Assembly (NCBI RefSeq): GCF_035593265.1 | Contig: NZ_CP141614.1 | Location: forward strand, 1,054,001 to 1,118,000 | From: Limnochorda sp. LNt | Lineage (GTDB): Bacteria; Bacillota; Limnochordia; Limnochordales; Geochordaceae | Length of the DNA stretch: 64,000 nt | Direction: 5' to 3' | Part shown: in pieces, positions 1 through 8,542 of the stretch | Numbering within the stretch: the stretch's first letter is position 1 | How the letters are laid out: every line of letters begins with the position of its first letter | The notes under the pieces: model-generated | Seen by the model: only the letters and a program-made list of their open reading frames with translations | What the model was told of the DNA's origin: nothing | Database searches by the model: none | Made by a program: the position numbers and the translations under genes

Positions 1-1
1 C

Positions 2-352
2 TGCCTCATCAGCGGGGGTCGGGTCGTCATCCAGGGACGCGTCGACCAGGTGCGCCGCGCCACCGGGCGGCGGGTGCTGCGGCTCGCGTGGGAGCAGGAG
101 GACGAAGGCGCCCGGGCCTTGCTCGACTCGCTCGTGCGGCGCGGGTGGCAGGTGTCGCAGGGGGCCAACGGGGTCTGGCAGATCAGCTGGACCGACGGGC
201 AGGTGGAGACGACTGAGGAGGCCCGCGATCTGCTCGCCTCGGCGACCTCGGTGGGGCTCGTGCGGCTCTGGGAGCTGACCTACCCCTCGCTGGAGGACGT
301 GTACGTCGAGACGGTCGGGGCAAGCGCCCTGGAGGAGGACGCGGTGGCATGA
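2..352 (+). CDS. ABC transporter ATP-binding protein, C-terminal part (gene starts before the window)
   Basis: This is the 3' end of an ABC-2 exporter ATPase. The frame is open from base 2 and ends at a TGA that overlaps the next start. The visible 116 residues begin just after the catalytic core, with a segment reading ISGGRVVIQG, which corresponds to the usual 'hegkvvasG' stretch after the H-loop. They continue into the C-terminal accessory domain common in NatA/CcmA-like exporters. Walker A, the signature motif and Walker B lie outside the window, so the assignment rests on this tail and on the permease coupled directly downstream. It would power an efflux or lipid/peptide export system with the next gene. 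The substrate is unknown. Confidence 0.75.
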   Translation, partial: CLISGGRVVIQGRVDQVRRATGRRVLRLAWEQEDEGARALLDSLVRRGWQVSQGANGVWQISWTDGQVETTEEARDLLASATSVGLVRLWELTYPSLEDVYVETVGASALEEDAVA

Positions 353-1617
353 GCCGAGCGGTGTGGGTGATCGCCCGACGCGAGTGGCGAGCGCTGGTCT
401 CCTCCCGGGCGTATCGCTTCGCCACGCTGGTGGGGGCCCTGGCCCTGCTGGCGCTGTCGCTCTTGCCCCTGTTGCTGACACGGGCGCAGCAGGAGTCGCC
501 CTCGACCGTGGCGGTGGTCGACGAGGCCGGGGGTGTCCTGGAGCAGATGCGGGCCGTGGAGGCGGTGCTGCCACCGGCCCTGAGGCCACCGGTGGAGTGG
601 CGCCCGGCGGGTTCGTCGCCCATGGCCGAGGGGGCGAGGGACCTGACGCTCCACATCCGCCGAGCGGCGGACGGCGAGCTGGAATGGGTGGTGACAGGTG
701 AGCGCGTCGACGACGCGGTGGTGCGCGGCCTGCAGCAGGTGGCCACCCCCGTGGCGGTGGCGGACCGCTCCCGACGCCTGGGCATCGAGCCCGAGGTGGC
801 TGTCTCCCTCCAGGCGCCCGCCCGGGTGCGGGTCGAGTCGGGCGGAGCCGCCGACGTGACCGCGGGCGCTGCGGCGAGCGTGGACGGGCCCCCGGTGGGG
901 GAGATCATGGCGCTGATGTTGATGCTGATGCTGTACATGACCCTCACCCTCTACGGGTCCGTCGTGGTCAACGGCGTGACGGCCGAGAAGGGCAGCCGTG
1001 TCGTGGAGATGCTGCTGGTGGCGGCGCGGCCGGGCGAGCTCCTGCGGGGCAAGCTGCTGGGGATCGCGGCGGCGTCGCTGGTGCAGTACGCGATCTGGGC
1101 CGCGGTGGGCTCCATCGCCTTCGTCTTGCAACGGGGGGCGCTGGGGGCGCAGCTGAGCCAGATGCTGGGAGCGCCCGTCGAGCTCCAGGGGATCCCCCTG
1201 CGGCTCGTGGGTTACCTGGGGCTCTTCTTCGTGCTGGGCTTCACCAGCTTCGGGGCCCTCTTCGCGGCGTCGGCCTCCCTGGCCAGCCGCCCGGAGGAGT
1301 CCTCGCAGACCATCTGGCCCCCCATGGTGCTGATCGTGGCCGGCTACATGCTGGCCGTCTTCTCCTTGCCGGACCCGGCATCCCGCCTGGCGGTCGTCAG
1401 CTCGGTGCTGCCCTTCGTGGGGCCTCTGGTGATGTTCGTGCGCATCGCGCTGGCACAGCCGCCCCTGGTGGATGTCGCGCTCAGCGTGGGCGTATCGACG
1501 CTGACCGCCTACCTGACGCTGCGGCTGGCCGAGCGGGTCTACCGGACGTCGCTGCTGCGCATGCGACGCACCTCGTGGTCGGCGGCCCTGCGGGAGGGGA
1601 GGGGGGCTGCCCGGTGA
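349..1617 (+). CDS. ABC-2 family transporter permease (NatB-like)
   Basis: The 422-residue membrane protein is the partner of the ATPase ending at 352. Its ATG overlaps that gene's stop codon by four bases. One hydrophobic segment near residues 25-45 is followed by a large polar, probably extracytoplasmic, region to about residue 185. Five to six membrane segments fill the C-terminal half. This is the ABC-2 type 3 (NatB/YhaP) layout. The sequence VTAEKGSRVVEMLL in the first cytoplasmic loop is typical of this family's coupling region. Function is inferred as sodium, drug or lipid export, and the substrate cannot be read from sequence. Confidence 0.85.
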   Translation: MSRAVWVIARREWRALVSSRAYRFATLVGALALLALSLLPLLLTRAQQESPSTVAVVDEAGGVLEQMRAVEAVLPPALRPPVEWRPAGSSPMAEGARDLTLHIRRAADGELEWVVTGERVDDAVVRGLQQVATPVAVADRSRRLGIEPEVAVSLQAPARVRVESGGAADVTAGAAASVDGPPVGEIMALMLMLMLYMTLTLYGSVVVNGVTAEKGSRVVEMLLVAARPGELLRGKLLGIAAASLVQYAIWAAVGSIAFVLQRGALGAQLSQMLGAPVELQGIPLRLVGYLGLFFVLGFTSFGALFAASASLASRPEESSQTIWPPMVLIVAGYMLAVFSLPDPASRLAVVSSVLPFVGPLVMFVRIALAQPPLVDVALSVGVSTLTAYLTLRLAERVYRTSLLRMRRTSWSAALREGRGAAR

Positions 1618-2246
1618 GCGGCCTGGTGGCGGTCGCCCTGTACGTGGGGGCCATGCTGGCCTTGAGCCCGATGGGGGAGGGGCCTGCGGCCACCGTGGAG
1701 GATGCCGTCTCGGCCGCCGCCGCAGCGATGGCCGACGCCCACCTCGACCAGCACCGTCCGCCGTCGTGGGGGCAAAGCTCCGACGGCGACCCGGATCCGG
1801 TGCGACCGCTGATGGAGGCCGCCTCGGCGGTGGGGTCCCCTTACGGGCTGGGTGCACTGCTGGCCGGCGTCGCACTGGTGGACCCCGACACCGCCCTGGC
1901 GGGAGCCCAGGCTCTGGCGGGGGCCGGCATGACGACCGTCGCCGTCAAGGCGGTCCTGGGCCGCTTGCGCCCGTCGACCGGAGCCGGCGCCGGCGAGTGG
2001 GCGGGCCCGTCGCCCCCCGACGACAGCCGCCAGTCGATGCCGAGCGGTCACGCCGCCCTGGCCGGCGCCGTCATGGGGGCGCTCGGTCGCTCCCATCCCG
2101 GGGCGGCCCCGGCGCTCGAGGCCGCCGCGGTGCTGATCGGGCTCAGCCGCGTCTACCTGGGCCTCCACTGGCCCACCGACGTGCTGGCGGGCGACGCCCT
2201 CGGCGACTGGTGGGCCGACGCCATCGCATCGGGCGACGGCGCATAG
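1614..2246 (+). CDS. PAP2-superfamily phosphatase
   Basis: This is a membrane-associated phosphatase of about 210 residues. The three PAP2/vanadium-haloperoxidase motifs are present in order: KAVLGRLRP (K-x6-RP), PSGHA, and SRVYLGLHWPTD (SR-x5-H-x3-D). The Lys/Arg pairs hold the phosphate, the PSGH His assists, and the last His is the usual nucleophile. The GTG start at 1614 overlaps the permease stop (GTGA) and is preferred over the upstream in-frame GTG at 1575, which would lie deep in the previous gene. Family members dephosphorylate undecaprenyl-pyrophosphate or phosphatidate. Which one applies here is not determined. Coupling to the ABC exporter suggests a shared envelope function. Confidence 0.88.
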   Translation: MSGLVAVALYVGAMLALSPMGEGPAATVEDAVSAAAAAMADAHLDQHRPPSWGQSSDGDPDPVRPLMEAASAVGSPYGLGALLAGVALVDPDTALAGAQALAGAGMTTVAVKAVLGRLRPSTGAGAGEWAGPSPPDDSRQSMPSGHAALAGAVMGALGRSHPGAAPALEAAAVLIGLSRVYLGLHWPTDVLAGDALGDWWADAIASGDGA

Positions 2247-2288
2247 CGAGGCCCCGACCCGGGCACCACTTGCTCGAGGGAGCGAGCC

Positions 2289-2666
2289 GTGGGCCTGGGA
2301 CCTGAAGACCGCGCGCTGATCCGCCGCATGGTGGTCGAGGAGATTCGCCGGCAGATGGGGGGCGGCGCCCTGCGACCGACCCCGCTGGCCGCGCGCCCTG
2401 TCGTCTCGGCCGGCCTGCCCCCATCGGGCCTGACCGATGAGCGGGCCGCGGCGTCGTCGGGGCCGACCGCTCCTTCCGAGCGCCGCTCGCCGCCTCCCGA
2501 GGTGAATCGAGCCGCCCACATGCTGGCCGACACCCAGGTCGGCGTCGGAGGGGCCCTCGAGACGGCTCTGCGGGATCTGGACGACCTGGTGGTCCGGGCC
2601 CAGACCCTGGCCGAGAAGATCCGCAGCACCCTACGACGCACGGAGCCGTCGGGTCGGGGGCGATAG
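2289..2666 (+). CDS. small protein of unknown function, paralogue of the next gene
   Basis: I do not recognise this 125-residue protein. It has no signal peptide or membrane segment. A charged N-terminal helix (residues about 6-21, DRALIRRMVVEEIRRQM) is followed by a Pro/Ala-rich linker and a second helix around residues 78-118 with coiled-coil character. The next gene has the same plan and a similar N-terminal helix, so the two look like an old tandem duplication. A GAGGGAG ribosome-binding site lies six bases before the GTG start. The position directly upstream of gerB suggests co-transcription with a germination gene, but a role in germination is only inferred from context. Confidence 0.6.
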   Translation: MGLGPEDRALIRRMVVEEIRRQMGGGALRPTPLAARPVVSAGLPPSGLTDERAAASSGPTAPSERRSPPPEVNRAAHMLADTQVGVGGALETALRDLDDLVVRAQTLAEKIRSTLRRTEPSGRGR

Positions 2667-2671
2667 GGAGG

Positions 2672-2998
2672 ATGCCGCTCGGCAAGCAGGAGAAAGAGGA
2701 GCTCCGCTCCGTGGTGGCCAGCGAGCTGCAGGACGTGTTGCGCCAGGAGCTGGCCCAGTGGTGGACGGAGTCGGTGATGGCCCTGTCGGCCAGCCGGAGG
2801 CCACCCGGTGGCCACGAGGAGGCCGCGCCCCCTCGGAAGGCCGGGGAGTCCGGCGGCCAGGACGTGGGCTACCTGCTGCAGATGGTCGAGAGCCTGGCGC
2901 GGGCCCACCGAGCCCTGGCCGACGAGATGCGTCAGACGATGAGCCGTCTGCAGCGCATCATCTCGGAGCTCGAGTCCCTGGTCGAGCGGATCGGCTAG
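2672..2998 (+). CDS. small coiled-coil protein of unknown function upstream of gerB
   Basis: This 108-residue soluble protein starts with a charged helix (QEKEELRSVVASELQDVLRQ) that resembles the N-terminal helix of the preceding gene. After a Gly/Pro/Arg linker it ends in a heptad-like helix (residues about 67-107, LLQMVESLARAHRALADEM and beyond). It is separated from its paralogue by five bases, and its stop codon abuts the ATG of gerB, so the three genes are very probably co-translated. The GGGAGG just before the ATG is closer than usual, which suggests coupling with the upstream gene. No known family is recognised. A scaffold or partner role for the GerB permease is speculation. Confidence 0.6.
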   Translation: MPLGKQEKEELRSVVASELQDVLRQELAQWWTESVMALSASRRPPGGHEEAAPPRKAGESGGQDVGYLLQMVESLARAHRALADEMRQTMSRLQRIISELESLVERIG

Positions 2999-4111
2999 AT
3001 GGACCCCGGGCGCGTCTCGTCGATGGAGGCCGCGCTGCTGTTGCTGGCCACGGCCCTGCCCTGGGCCATCCTCTTCATGCCGCGCATGGCCGTGGAGATC
3101 GCAGGCCGGGATGCATGGCTGGCTGCCGTACCGCTCACCCTGTTCGCTCTCGTCCTGGGCTACCTGGCTGCCTCGCTGCAGCGGCGCTACCCCGGTCAGA
3201 CGCTGGTCTCCATCGTCTGCCGGGTGGTGGGGCGTCCGGTGGGACTGGCCGTGGGCGTCGCCTACGCTGCCTGGTTCGTCTCGGTGGCGGCTCTGACGCT
3301 GCGGGAGGCGGGGGAGGTCATCATCAACGTCATCCTGCCGCGTACGCCCATCCCCGTGGTGCTGGGCAGCCTGCTCCTGGTGGCGGCGCTCAACGTGCGC
3401 AGCGGCATGGAGGTGATGGCGCGGTCCAACCTCTTCCTGGCGCCCTTCGTCATCGGTTTTCTCCTCGTCCTGGTCATCTTCTCCCTGCGCGACATCCGCG
3501 CCAGCAACCTCCTGCCCGTCCTCGAGGAGGGAGCGGTGCCGATGTTGAGGGGCGCGTACGTCTCCGCCGGCTTCTTCGCGACGGCGGTGGCGGCGCTGGC
3601 CACGGCCGGGCCCCGCCTCAACCGCCCGCAGGAGGTCTTCGGGGTGGTGACGTGGGCCGTCTGCGTGGTGGGAGGTCTGACGCTGGTCTCTTCCCTCTGG
3701 TTCGTCGGGGTGATGGGAGCGGAGCTGGCGGGGCGCATGCGCTTCCTGCCCGTCGAGGCGGCCCGCTTCATCAGCGTCGCCGAGTTCCTGGAGCGAATGG
3801 AGGCCCTCACGGTCGCGTTCTGGGTGATGGCCACCTTCGCCAAGCTCAGCGTCTGGTACTATGCGGCCGTCACCTCGCTGTCCGAGGTGCTGGGGCTGGG
3901 CGACTACCGGCCCATGGTCTGGCCGATGGGCCTGCTCATCGGCGAGGGCTCGCTGCTCTTCTTCCGCAACATCAGCGACCTGACCGCGTTCGTCCGGTTC
4001 GCCGGGACGCCCTACATGCTGGTCTTCGAGTTGGTCATCCCCATGGCCGTGCTCGTGGTGGCGGCGGTCCGGCGGGCGATGGGCACCCGCCGGCACCGGC
4101 CGGCACGCTAG
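2999..4111 (+). CDS. spore germination protein, GerB/GerAB permease-like subunit
   Basis: This is a 370-residue, ten-segment integral membrane protein of the GerAB/APC-type spore germination family, near the usual length of about 365. Family features are the N-terminal membrane segment ending in ILFMPRMAVEIAGRDAW, a Tyr-Pro-Gly-Gln motif after the second segment (RRYPGQTLVSIVCRVVG), and alternating long hydrophobic stretches to the C terminus. In characterised receptors the B subunit helps bind the germinant in the spore inner membrane. The ATG follows the upstream TAG directly. Unusually, the gene is not in line with gerA and gerC, which lie on the opposite strand. Its last four bases overlap the end of the small membrane-protein gene. 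Confidence 0.9.
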   Translation: MDPGRVSSMEAALLLLATALPWAILFMPRMAVEIAGRDAWLAAVPLTLFALVLGYLAASLQRRYPGQTLVSIVCRVVGRPVGLAVGVAYAAWFVSVAALTLREAGEVIINVILPRTPIPVVLGSLLLVAALNVRSGMEVMARSNLFLAPFVIGFLLVLVIFSLRDIRASNLLPVLEEGAVPMLRGAYVSAGFFATAVAALATAGPRLNRPQEVFGVVTWAVCVVGGLTLVSSLWFVGVMGAELAGRMRFLPVEAARFISVAEFLERMEALTVAFWVMATFAKLSVWYYAAVTSLSEVLGLGDYRPMVWPMGLLIGEGSLLFFRNISDLTAFVRFAGTPYMLVFELVIPMAVLVVAAVRRAMGTRRHRPAR

Positions 4112-4338
4112 CGCAGGCCCAGCACCGCCTCGTTGAGGGGGCGAAAGACGGCCTCGATCCACGCAGCCGGGTTGGGGGGCCGCATGCCCAGGATCATCGC
4201 GATACCCAGCGCCGTGGTCAGCGCGGTGGCGACGAGGTAGGCCACCACCTCCCGCCGTGTGCCGCCGTAGCGGAGGATGCGCACGACCTCGTACCACGAC
4301 AGCCCCGCGACCACGAGGAAGAAGCCGATGGCGGCCAT
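4108..4338 (-). CDS. small two-helix membrane protein, candidate germinant-receptor D-type subunit
   Basis: This is a 76-residue protein with two predicted membrane helices (residues about 3-17 and 33-51) and a short amphipathic tail. Its ATG overlaps the gerC stop codon (TGATG), so it is translationally coupled to gerC. Many spore germination operons in Bacillus carry a small two-helix 'D' subunit gene with this size and topology. I assign that role from length, topology and position, not from a conserved motif. The start was chosen from the overlap with gerC. The longer frame extending upstream would run antisense-like through gerC. Confidence 0.7.
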   Translation of the reverse strand: MAAIGFFLVVAGLSWYEVVRILRYGGTRREVVAYLVATALTTALGIAMILGMRPPNPAAWIEAVFRPLNEAVLGLR

Positions 4339-5639
4339 CACCGGCCGATCACCCGCCGCTCGAGCTCGTCCTCGGTCAGCAGCTGGGGACGGGGCATGGC
4401 CATGGACCGAGAGGAGAGCCCCACTCGCCGGATGAAGGTCTGCACCTGGAGCTCCAGGGCGACGTCGCGGAAGACCTCCTCCCACCGGTCCGAGAGCTCC
4501 CGCCATCGGGCGGGGTCGGCCCGGCGGACGGCTGCCCCGAAGCCGAAGGCATCGCTTCGAAGTTCCTGCTGCAGCTTGATGGCCGCGTTTCGGACGCCGC
4601 GACCGATGGCCTCGGCCAGCTCCTGCTCGATGAGCGTGATGACGCGAGGGGAGTCGGTGTCGATGCCGGCCGCGTCCTCGATGAGCTCGTGCTCGCCGAA
4701 CAGCCGCACCTCCATCACGATGCGGTCGCCCTCGAAGCGGGGCCGCATGTCCGCCCCCACTCGGATGATGGCCAGGCTGGCGTAGCGGCCAGCCTCTCCC
4801 AGCGGCACCGTGACGGCGAAGGCGAGGGGCAGGCCGCGCACCCACAGCAGGCCCAGGCTCTCCGACGGGCCGAGGTAGCCTGTCAGCCGATCTCCTCGAA
4901 AGACCGCCACCCCGGCCAGCTCGGAGCGCAGAGGGTTGCGCTGGAGGGCAGGGGGCGGGGGCTCCTGCTCGGGCGAGAGCTGCAACGTGCCGGGCTGGGT
5001 CGCTCCTCGGGATCCGACCCGGATGACCGGTACCACGGGCTCGCGCCCCTGCTCGAGGCGGTCGGCCAGGAAGTCCTTGAGGGTCATGACCGCCGCGGGG
5101 TGGATCATGGCCAGCTCGCGGATGGCGGTCGCCGTGGAGGGTTCGATGGTGGCCAGGGTGGCCAGGACCTCGGCCGCCTCACCCGGCACCACGGCGATGA
5201 GGGTGCGCAGGCGGGGCTGGCGATGGCGGGAGAAGAAGTCGAGCACCGGGCCCAGCCCCTGGCGGGCGAGCGCGTCGCCCACCAGGATGACCTGGATGTG
5301 GCCCCAGAAGAGACGCCGTCCCGTCTTGGCCTGGAGAGCCACCACGGCGTCCACCACGGTGCGCCCCTCGGCCGCGACGGTCGCATCGGACGGCAGGGCC
5401 GTCCCGCCGCCCCCCAGCGCGCCCGGCGTGCGCACCCTCGACGGCACGGCCACCGAGACCGTCATCCGCACCGACTGGGGGCCCGCCCGATCGAGGGCGA
5501 CGCCGTTGACGATGGCCAGGTCGTTGACCTCGATGCGGTCCCAGCACCCCGTGGAAATAGCCGCCAGGCAGGCGACCAGCCCGCCCAGGAGCCACCGCCG
5601 GGGCGACCCGGCGCCACGACCGGCGAGCGCGCCCGTCAA
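4338..5639 (-). CDS. spore germination lipoprotein, GerC family
   Basis: This is a 433-residue Ger(x)C lipoprotein, slightly longer than the usual 370-400. A basic N terminus and hydrophobic segment lead to a lipobox ending at Cys about residue 32 (AAISTGCWDR). The motif CWDRIEVNDLAIVNGVALD is diagnostic for the family. The C-terminal region has the alternating beta/alpha pattern of the GerC third domain. The mature protein would be lipid-anchored on the outer face of the spore inner membrane, as the C subunit of the receptor. The ATG overlaps the gerA stop by four bases. The downstream small subunit overlaps its own stop. Confidence 0.93.
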   Translation of the reverse strand: MTGALAGRGAGSPRRWLLGGLVACLAAISTGCWDRIEVNDLAIVNGVALDRAGPQSVRMTVSVAVPSRVRTPGALGGGGTALPSDATVAAEGRTVVDAVVALQAKTGRRLFWGHIQVILVGDALARQGLGPVLDFFSRHRQPRLRTLIAVVPGEAAEVLATLATIEPSTATAIRELAMIHPAAVMTLKDFLADRLEQGREPVVPVIRVGSRGATQPGTLQLSPEQEPPPPALQRNPLRSELAGVAVFRGDRLTGYLGPSESLGLLWVRGLPLAFAVTVPLGEAGRYASLAIIRVGADMRPRFEGDRIVMEVRLFGEHELIEDAAGIDTDSPRVITLIEQELAEAIGRGVRNAAIKLQQELRSDAFGFGAAVRRADPARWRELSDRWEEVFRDVALELQVQTFIRRVGLSSRSMAMPRPQLLTEDELERRVIGR

Positions 5640-7342
5640 GGCGACGTCCCTTCTGCAGGCGACCCGCTCGGCGAAGGCTCGCCCTCCTCCCAGGGCTCGG
5701 GCCCGGGCTTGACGCGAGGGGACTGGCGCCGCGGATTGGGATACCCGGTCAGGCGAGGCCGCAAGCCCCGGGCCCAGATGGGAGGCCGGATGGCCACGTC
5801 GGCCAGCTCACCCGCCGACAGGGGCGCCACCGGCGACAGGTACGGGATGCCCAGGCTGCGTAACCCCGCCAGGTGAACGGTGATGGTCAGGATGCCCAGG
5901 ATGAGCCCGTACAGCCCCAGCACCGCCGCCAGGAACATCAACGGAAAGCGCAGCAGGCGGATGGTGATCCCGAGGTTGAACCGCGGGAAGGTAAAGGAGG
6001 CGATGCCCGTCAGCGCCACGACGATGATGACGGGCGCGCTGACGATGCCGGCCTGCACGGCGGACTGGCCGATGATGAGGGCGCCCACGATGGTGACGGC
6101 CGCGCCGATGGTCTTGGGCAGCCGCACGCCGGCCTCCCGCAGGGCCTCGAAAGAGATCTCCATGATGAGGATCTCCACGATGGACGGGAAGGGGATCCCC
6201 TCCCGGGTGGCGGCCAGCGTCAACAGCAAGGCCGAGGGGATCATCTCCTGGTGGAAGGTCGTGACGGCGATGTAGAAGGCCGGGAGCGTCAGGGCGATGA
6301 GCGCGAAGATGTACCGCAGCAGACGCAGGGCCGTGCCGATGAAGTATCGTTCGTAGTAGTCCTCGCTGGCCTGCATCAGGCTCCACAGCGTGACGGGCAC
6401 CACCAACGCGAAGGAGGAGCCATCGACCAGGACGGCCACCCGCCCCTCCAGCAGATTGGCCGCGACGATGTCGGGCCGCTCGGTGGCCAGCACCTGGGGG
6501 AAGGGAGAGTAGGGGGCGTCCTCGATGAGCTCCTCGACGTAGGCGCTGTCGATGATGGCATCGATGCGGATGCGGGAGAGACGGCGCTTGACCTCCTGGA
6601 TCAGCACATCCGGTGCGACGCCGCGGATGTAGGCGACCACGATCTCCGTGCGCGACAGGTGGCCGACCTGCACCGGGTCCAGCTTGAGCTGCGGGGTGCG
6701 CAGCCTCCGCCGGATGAGGGCGGTGTTGGTGCGCAGGCTCTCGACCAGGCCCTCGCGGGGGCCCCGAATCACCGACTCGATCCGGGGCTCGTCGACGCTG
6801 CGGTGCTCGAAGGCTCGCACGTCGAACAGCAGCGCCGTCGGCTCGCCGTCGACCAGCAGGGCGGCGCTGCCGTGCAGGACCGCGTCGGCGACCTCACGTA
6901 CGGTCGCGGCCCTCCTCACCTGGGAGACGGCCACCACCCGCTGCTCCAGAGTCTGCGGGAGCGGGGTCGGGTCGGGCTCGGGCCCCGCCAGGGGGAAGGC
7001 GTCGTAGAGCAGCGCCTTGAGGGCCATGTCATCCAGACGCTTGGCGTCGACCAGCCCGTCCAGGTAGACCAGCGCCGCCTCACGGCCCCCGGCGATCCGC
7101 AAGGATCGCATGACGCAATCGGCGCACGCCTCGAAGAGGTGCTCCAGGGTGCGCCTGTTGAGCGCGAGGACGTCGCACAGGGGCAGGTCCTCCAGGGTCT
7201 GGGTGGCCGTCAGGAGGATCTGCAGCCGCTGCGCGCGGTCCTTGATGGAGCCCAGGCGCCCCAGCCGCTCCTCGTAACGGGCCAGGGCGCGGGCCGCCTC
7301 CTGCGAGAGCGACGCCACGCGAGCAGCGTCGGGCTGTGACAT
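5636..7342 (-). CDS. spore germination protein, GerA/GerAA family
   Basis: This 568-residue A subunit of a germinant receptor is longer than the typical 480-520 because of an extended N-terminal domain. The central soluble part contains family signatures such as DNTALIRRRL-like text (TNTALIRRRLRTPQLKL), FPQVLATERPD and EGRVAVLVDGSSFAL. The C-terminal part has four to five membrane segments (about residues 330-500) and a basic Pro-rich tail. A GGAGG lies about ten bases before the ATG. It heads the gerA-gerC-small-subunit operon. Transcription by a forespore sigma factor is expected from the family, but I could not identify a convincing promoter in the 105 bases upstream. Confidence 0.93.
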   Translation of the reverse strand: MSQPDAARVASLSQEAARALARYEERLGRLGSIKDRAQRLQILLTATQTLEDLPLCDVLALNRRTLEHLFEACADCVMRSLRIAGGREAALVYLDGLVDAKRLDDMALKALLYDAFPLAGPEPDPTPLPQTLEQRVVAVSQVRRAATVREVADAVLHGSAALLVDGEPTALLFDVRAFEHRSVDEPRIESVIRGPREGLVESLRTNTALIRRRLRTPQLKLDPVQVGHLSRTEIVVAYIRGVAPDVLIQEVKRRLSRIRIDAIIDSAYVEELIEDAPYSPFPQVLATERPDIVAANLLEGRVAVLVDGSSFALVVPVTLWSLMQASEDYYERYFIGTALRLLRYIFALIALTLPAFYIAVTTFHQEMIPSALLLTLAATREGIPFPSIVEILIMEISFEALREAGVRLPKTIGAAVTIVGALIIGQSAVQAGIVSAPVIIVVALTGIASFTFPRFNLGITIRLLRFPLMFLAAVLGLYGLILGILTITVHLAGLRSLGIPYLSPVAPLSAGELADVAIRPPIWARGLRPRLTGYPNPRRQSPRVKPGPEPWEEGEPSPSGSPAEGTSP

Positions 7343-7447
7343 GCCATGCGCCTCCGACGAGGGACTCGTCGCCTATAAGCGTGTCCGCTCGCCATAGCGT
7401 CGCCCGTGGGAAGCCGAGCCGGCTGCGGCGGTCGCTGGAAGCCTGGC

Positions 7448-8491
7448 TCAGCGCCGAGCCCGCAGGTACTGCCGGGGCCAGGGCGGCTCGTCGCCCAGGA
7501 CGGCGGCCGCCCGTAGGGGCCAGTAAGGATTGCGCAGCAGCTCACGCCCCAACGCCACCAGGTCCGCGTCGCCCCGCCGCAGCAACGACTCGGCGTGCTC
7601 GGGCTCGGTGATGAGCCCCAGGGCCGTCGTCGGGAGCCCGGTCTCGTGCCGGATGCGGCGAGCGTTGTCGACCTGGTAGCCGGGGAAGGTCGGCACCTGG
7701 GCCTGCGGCATGCCGCCCGACGAGCAGTCGACGAGGTCGACCCCGAGGGAGGCCAGGGCCCTGGCCACCTGCACGGCCTGGTCGACGTCGAAGCCACCCG
7801 GCACCCAGTCGGTGGTGGAGAGGCGGACGAAGAGGGGACGATCCTCGGGCCACGCCTCCCGGACCGCGGCGACCACCTCCAGGGGGAAGCGCATGCGCCC
7901 CTCGAGGTCGCCTCCGTAGGCGTCGGCGCGCCGGTTGGTCAGGGGCGAGAGGAACTCGTGCAGCAGATAGCCGTGGGCCGCGTGCACCTCGACCACGTCG
8001 AAGCCCAGCTCGGCGGCCCAACTCGCGGCGCGGACGAAGGCCTCCCGCACCCGCGCCATCCCCGCCGTGTCGAGGGCCTCGGGCGTCACCCACCCCTCGG
8101 CGAAGGGGTGCGCGCACGGCGCCACCGGGCGCTGGGGGCCCCGTCCCCGGTCCGCTGAGAAGGCCTTGGCTCCGGCATGGGCCAGCTGGATGCCGGCCGC
8201 CGCACCCTCCTGGTGGATGAACTGCACGATGCGCCGCAGCATGGGCAACTGAGCGGGATCGTACAGCCCCAGGTCCTGGCGGCTGATGCGCCCCCGGGGC
8301 TCGACGGCGGTCGCCTCCAGGATGACGAGGCCGACGCCCCCCGTGGCGCGGGCACCGTAATGCACCAGGTGCCAGTCGGTCGCGCATCCGTCGTCCCCGG
8401 CCGAGTACTGGCACATGGGGGACATGACGACGCGGTTGCGCAGGCGTACGCTGCGGAGCTGGATGGGGGTGAAGAGCAACGACACGGCCAA
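7448..8491 (-). CDS. namA: NADPH dehydrogenase, Old Yellow Enzyme (YqjM/NamA type)
   Basis: This is a 347-residue FMN-dependent TIM-barrel ene-reductase. The N terminus LFTPIQLRSVRLRNRVVMSPMCQYS has the Cys typical of the YqjM class of OYEs. The substrate-binding pair is in EVHAAHGYLLHEFLSPLTNRR, and phosphate-binding residues lie near the C terminus (LGRELLRNPYWP). Enzymes of this class reduce activated C=C bonds of enals, enones and nitro compounds using NADPH and respond to oxidative and electrophile stress. The gene stands alone on the minus strand between gerA and a small Cys-rich protein. Confidence 0.93.
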   Translation of the reverse strand: MAVSLLFTPIQLRSVRLRNRVVMSPMCQYSAGDDGCATDWHLVHYGARATGGVGLVILEATAVEPRGRISRQDLGLYDPAQLPMLRRIVQFIHQEGAAAGIQLAHAGAKAFSADRGRGPQRPVAPCAHPFAEGWVTPEALDTAGMARVREAFVRAASWAAELGFDVVEVHAAHGYLLHEFLSPLTNRRADAYGGDLEGRMRFPLEVVAAVREAWPEDRPLFVRLSTTDWVPGGFDVDQAVQVARALASLGVDLVDCSSGGMPQAQVPTFPGYQVDNARRIRHETGLPTTALGLITEPEHAESLLRRGDADLVALGRELLRNPYWPLRAAAVLGDEPPWPRQYLRARR

Positions 8492-8542
8492 CCCTCCCTG
8501 CTGTCCAAGCGTACTCGTGGGCAGGGGGGCGGGGCAACGCGG

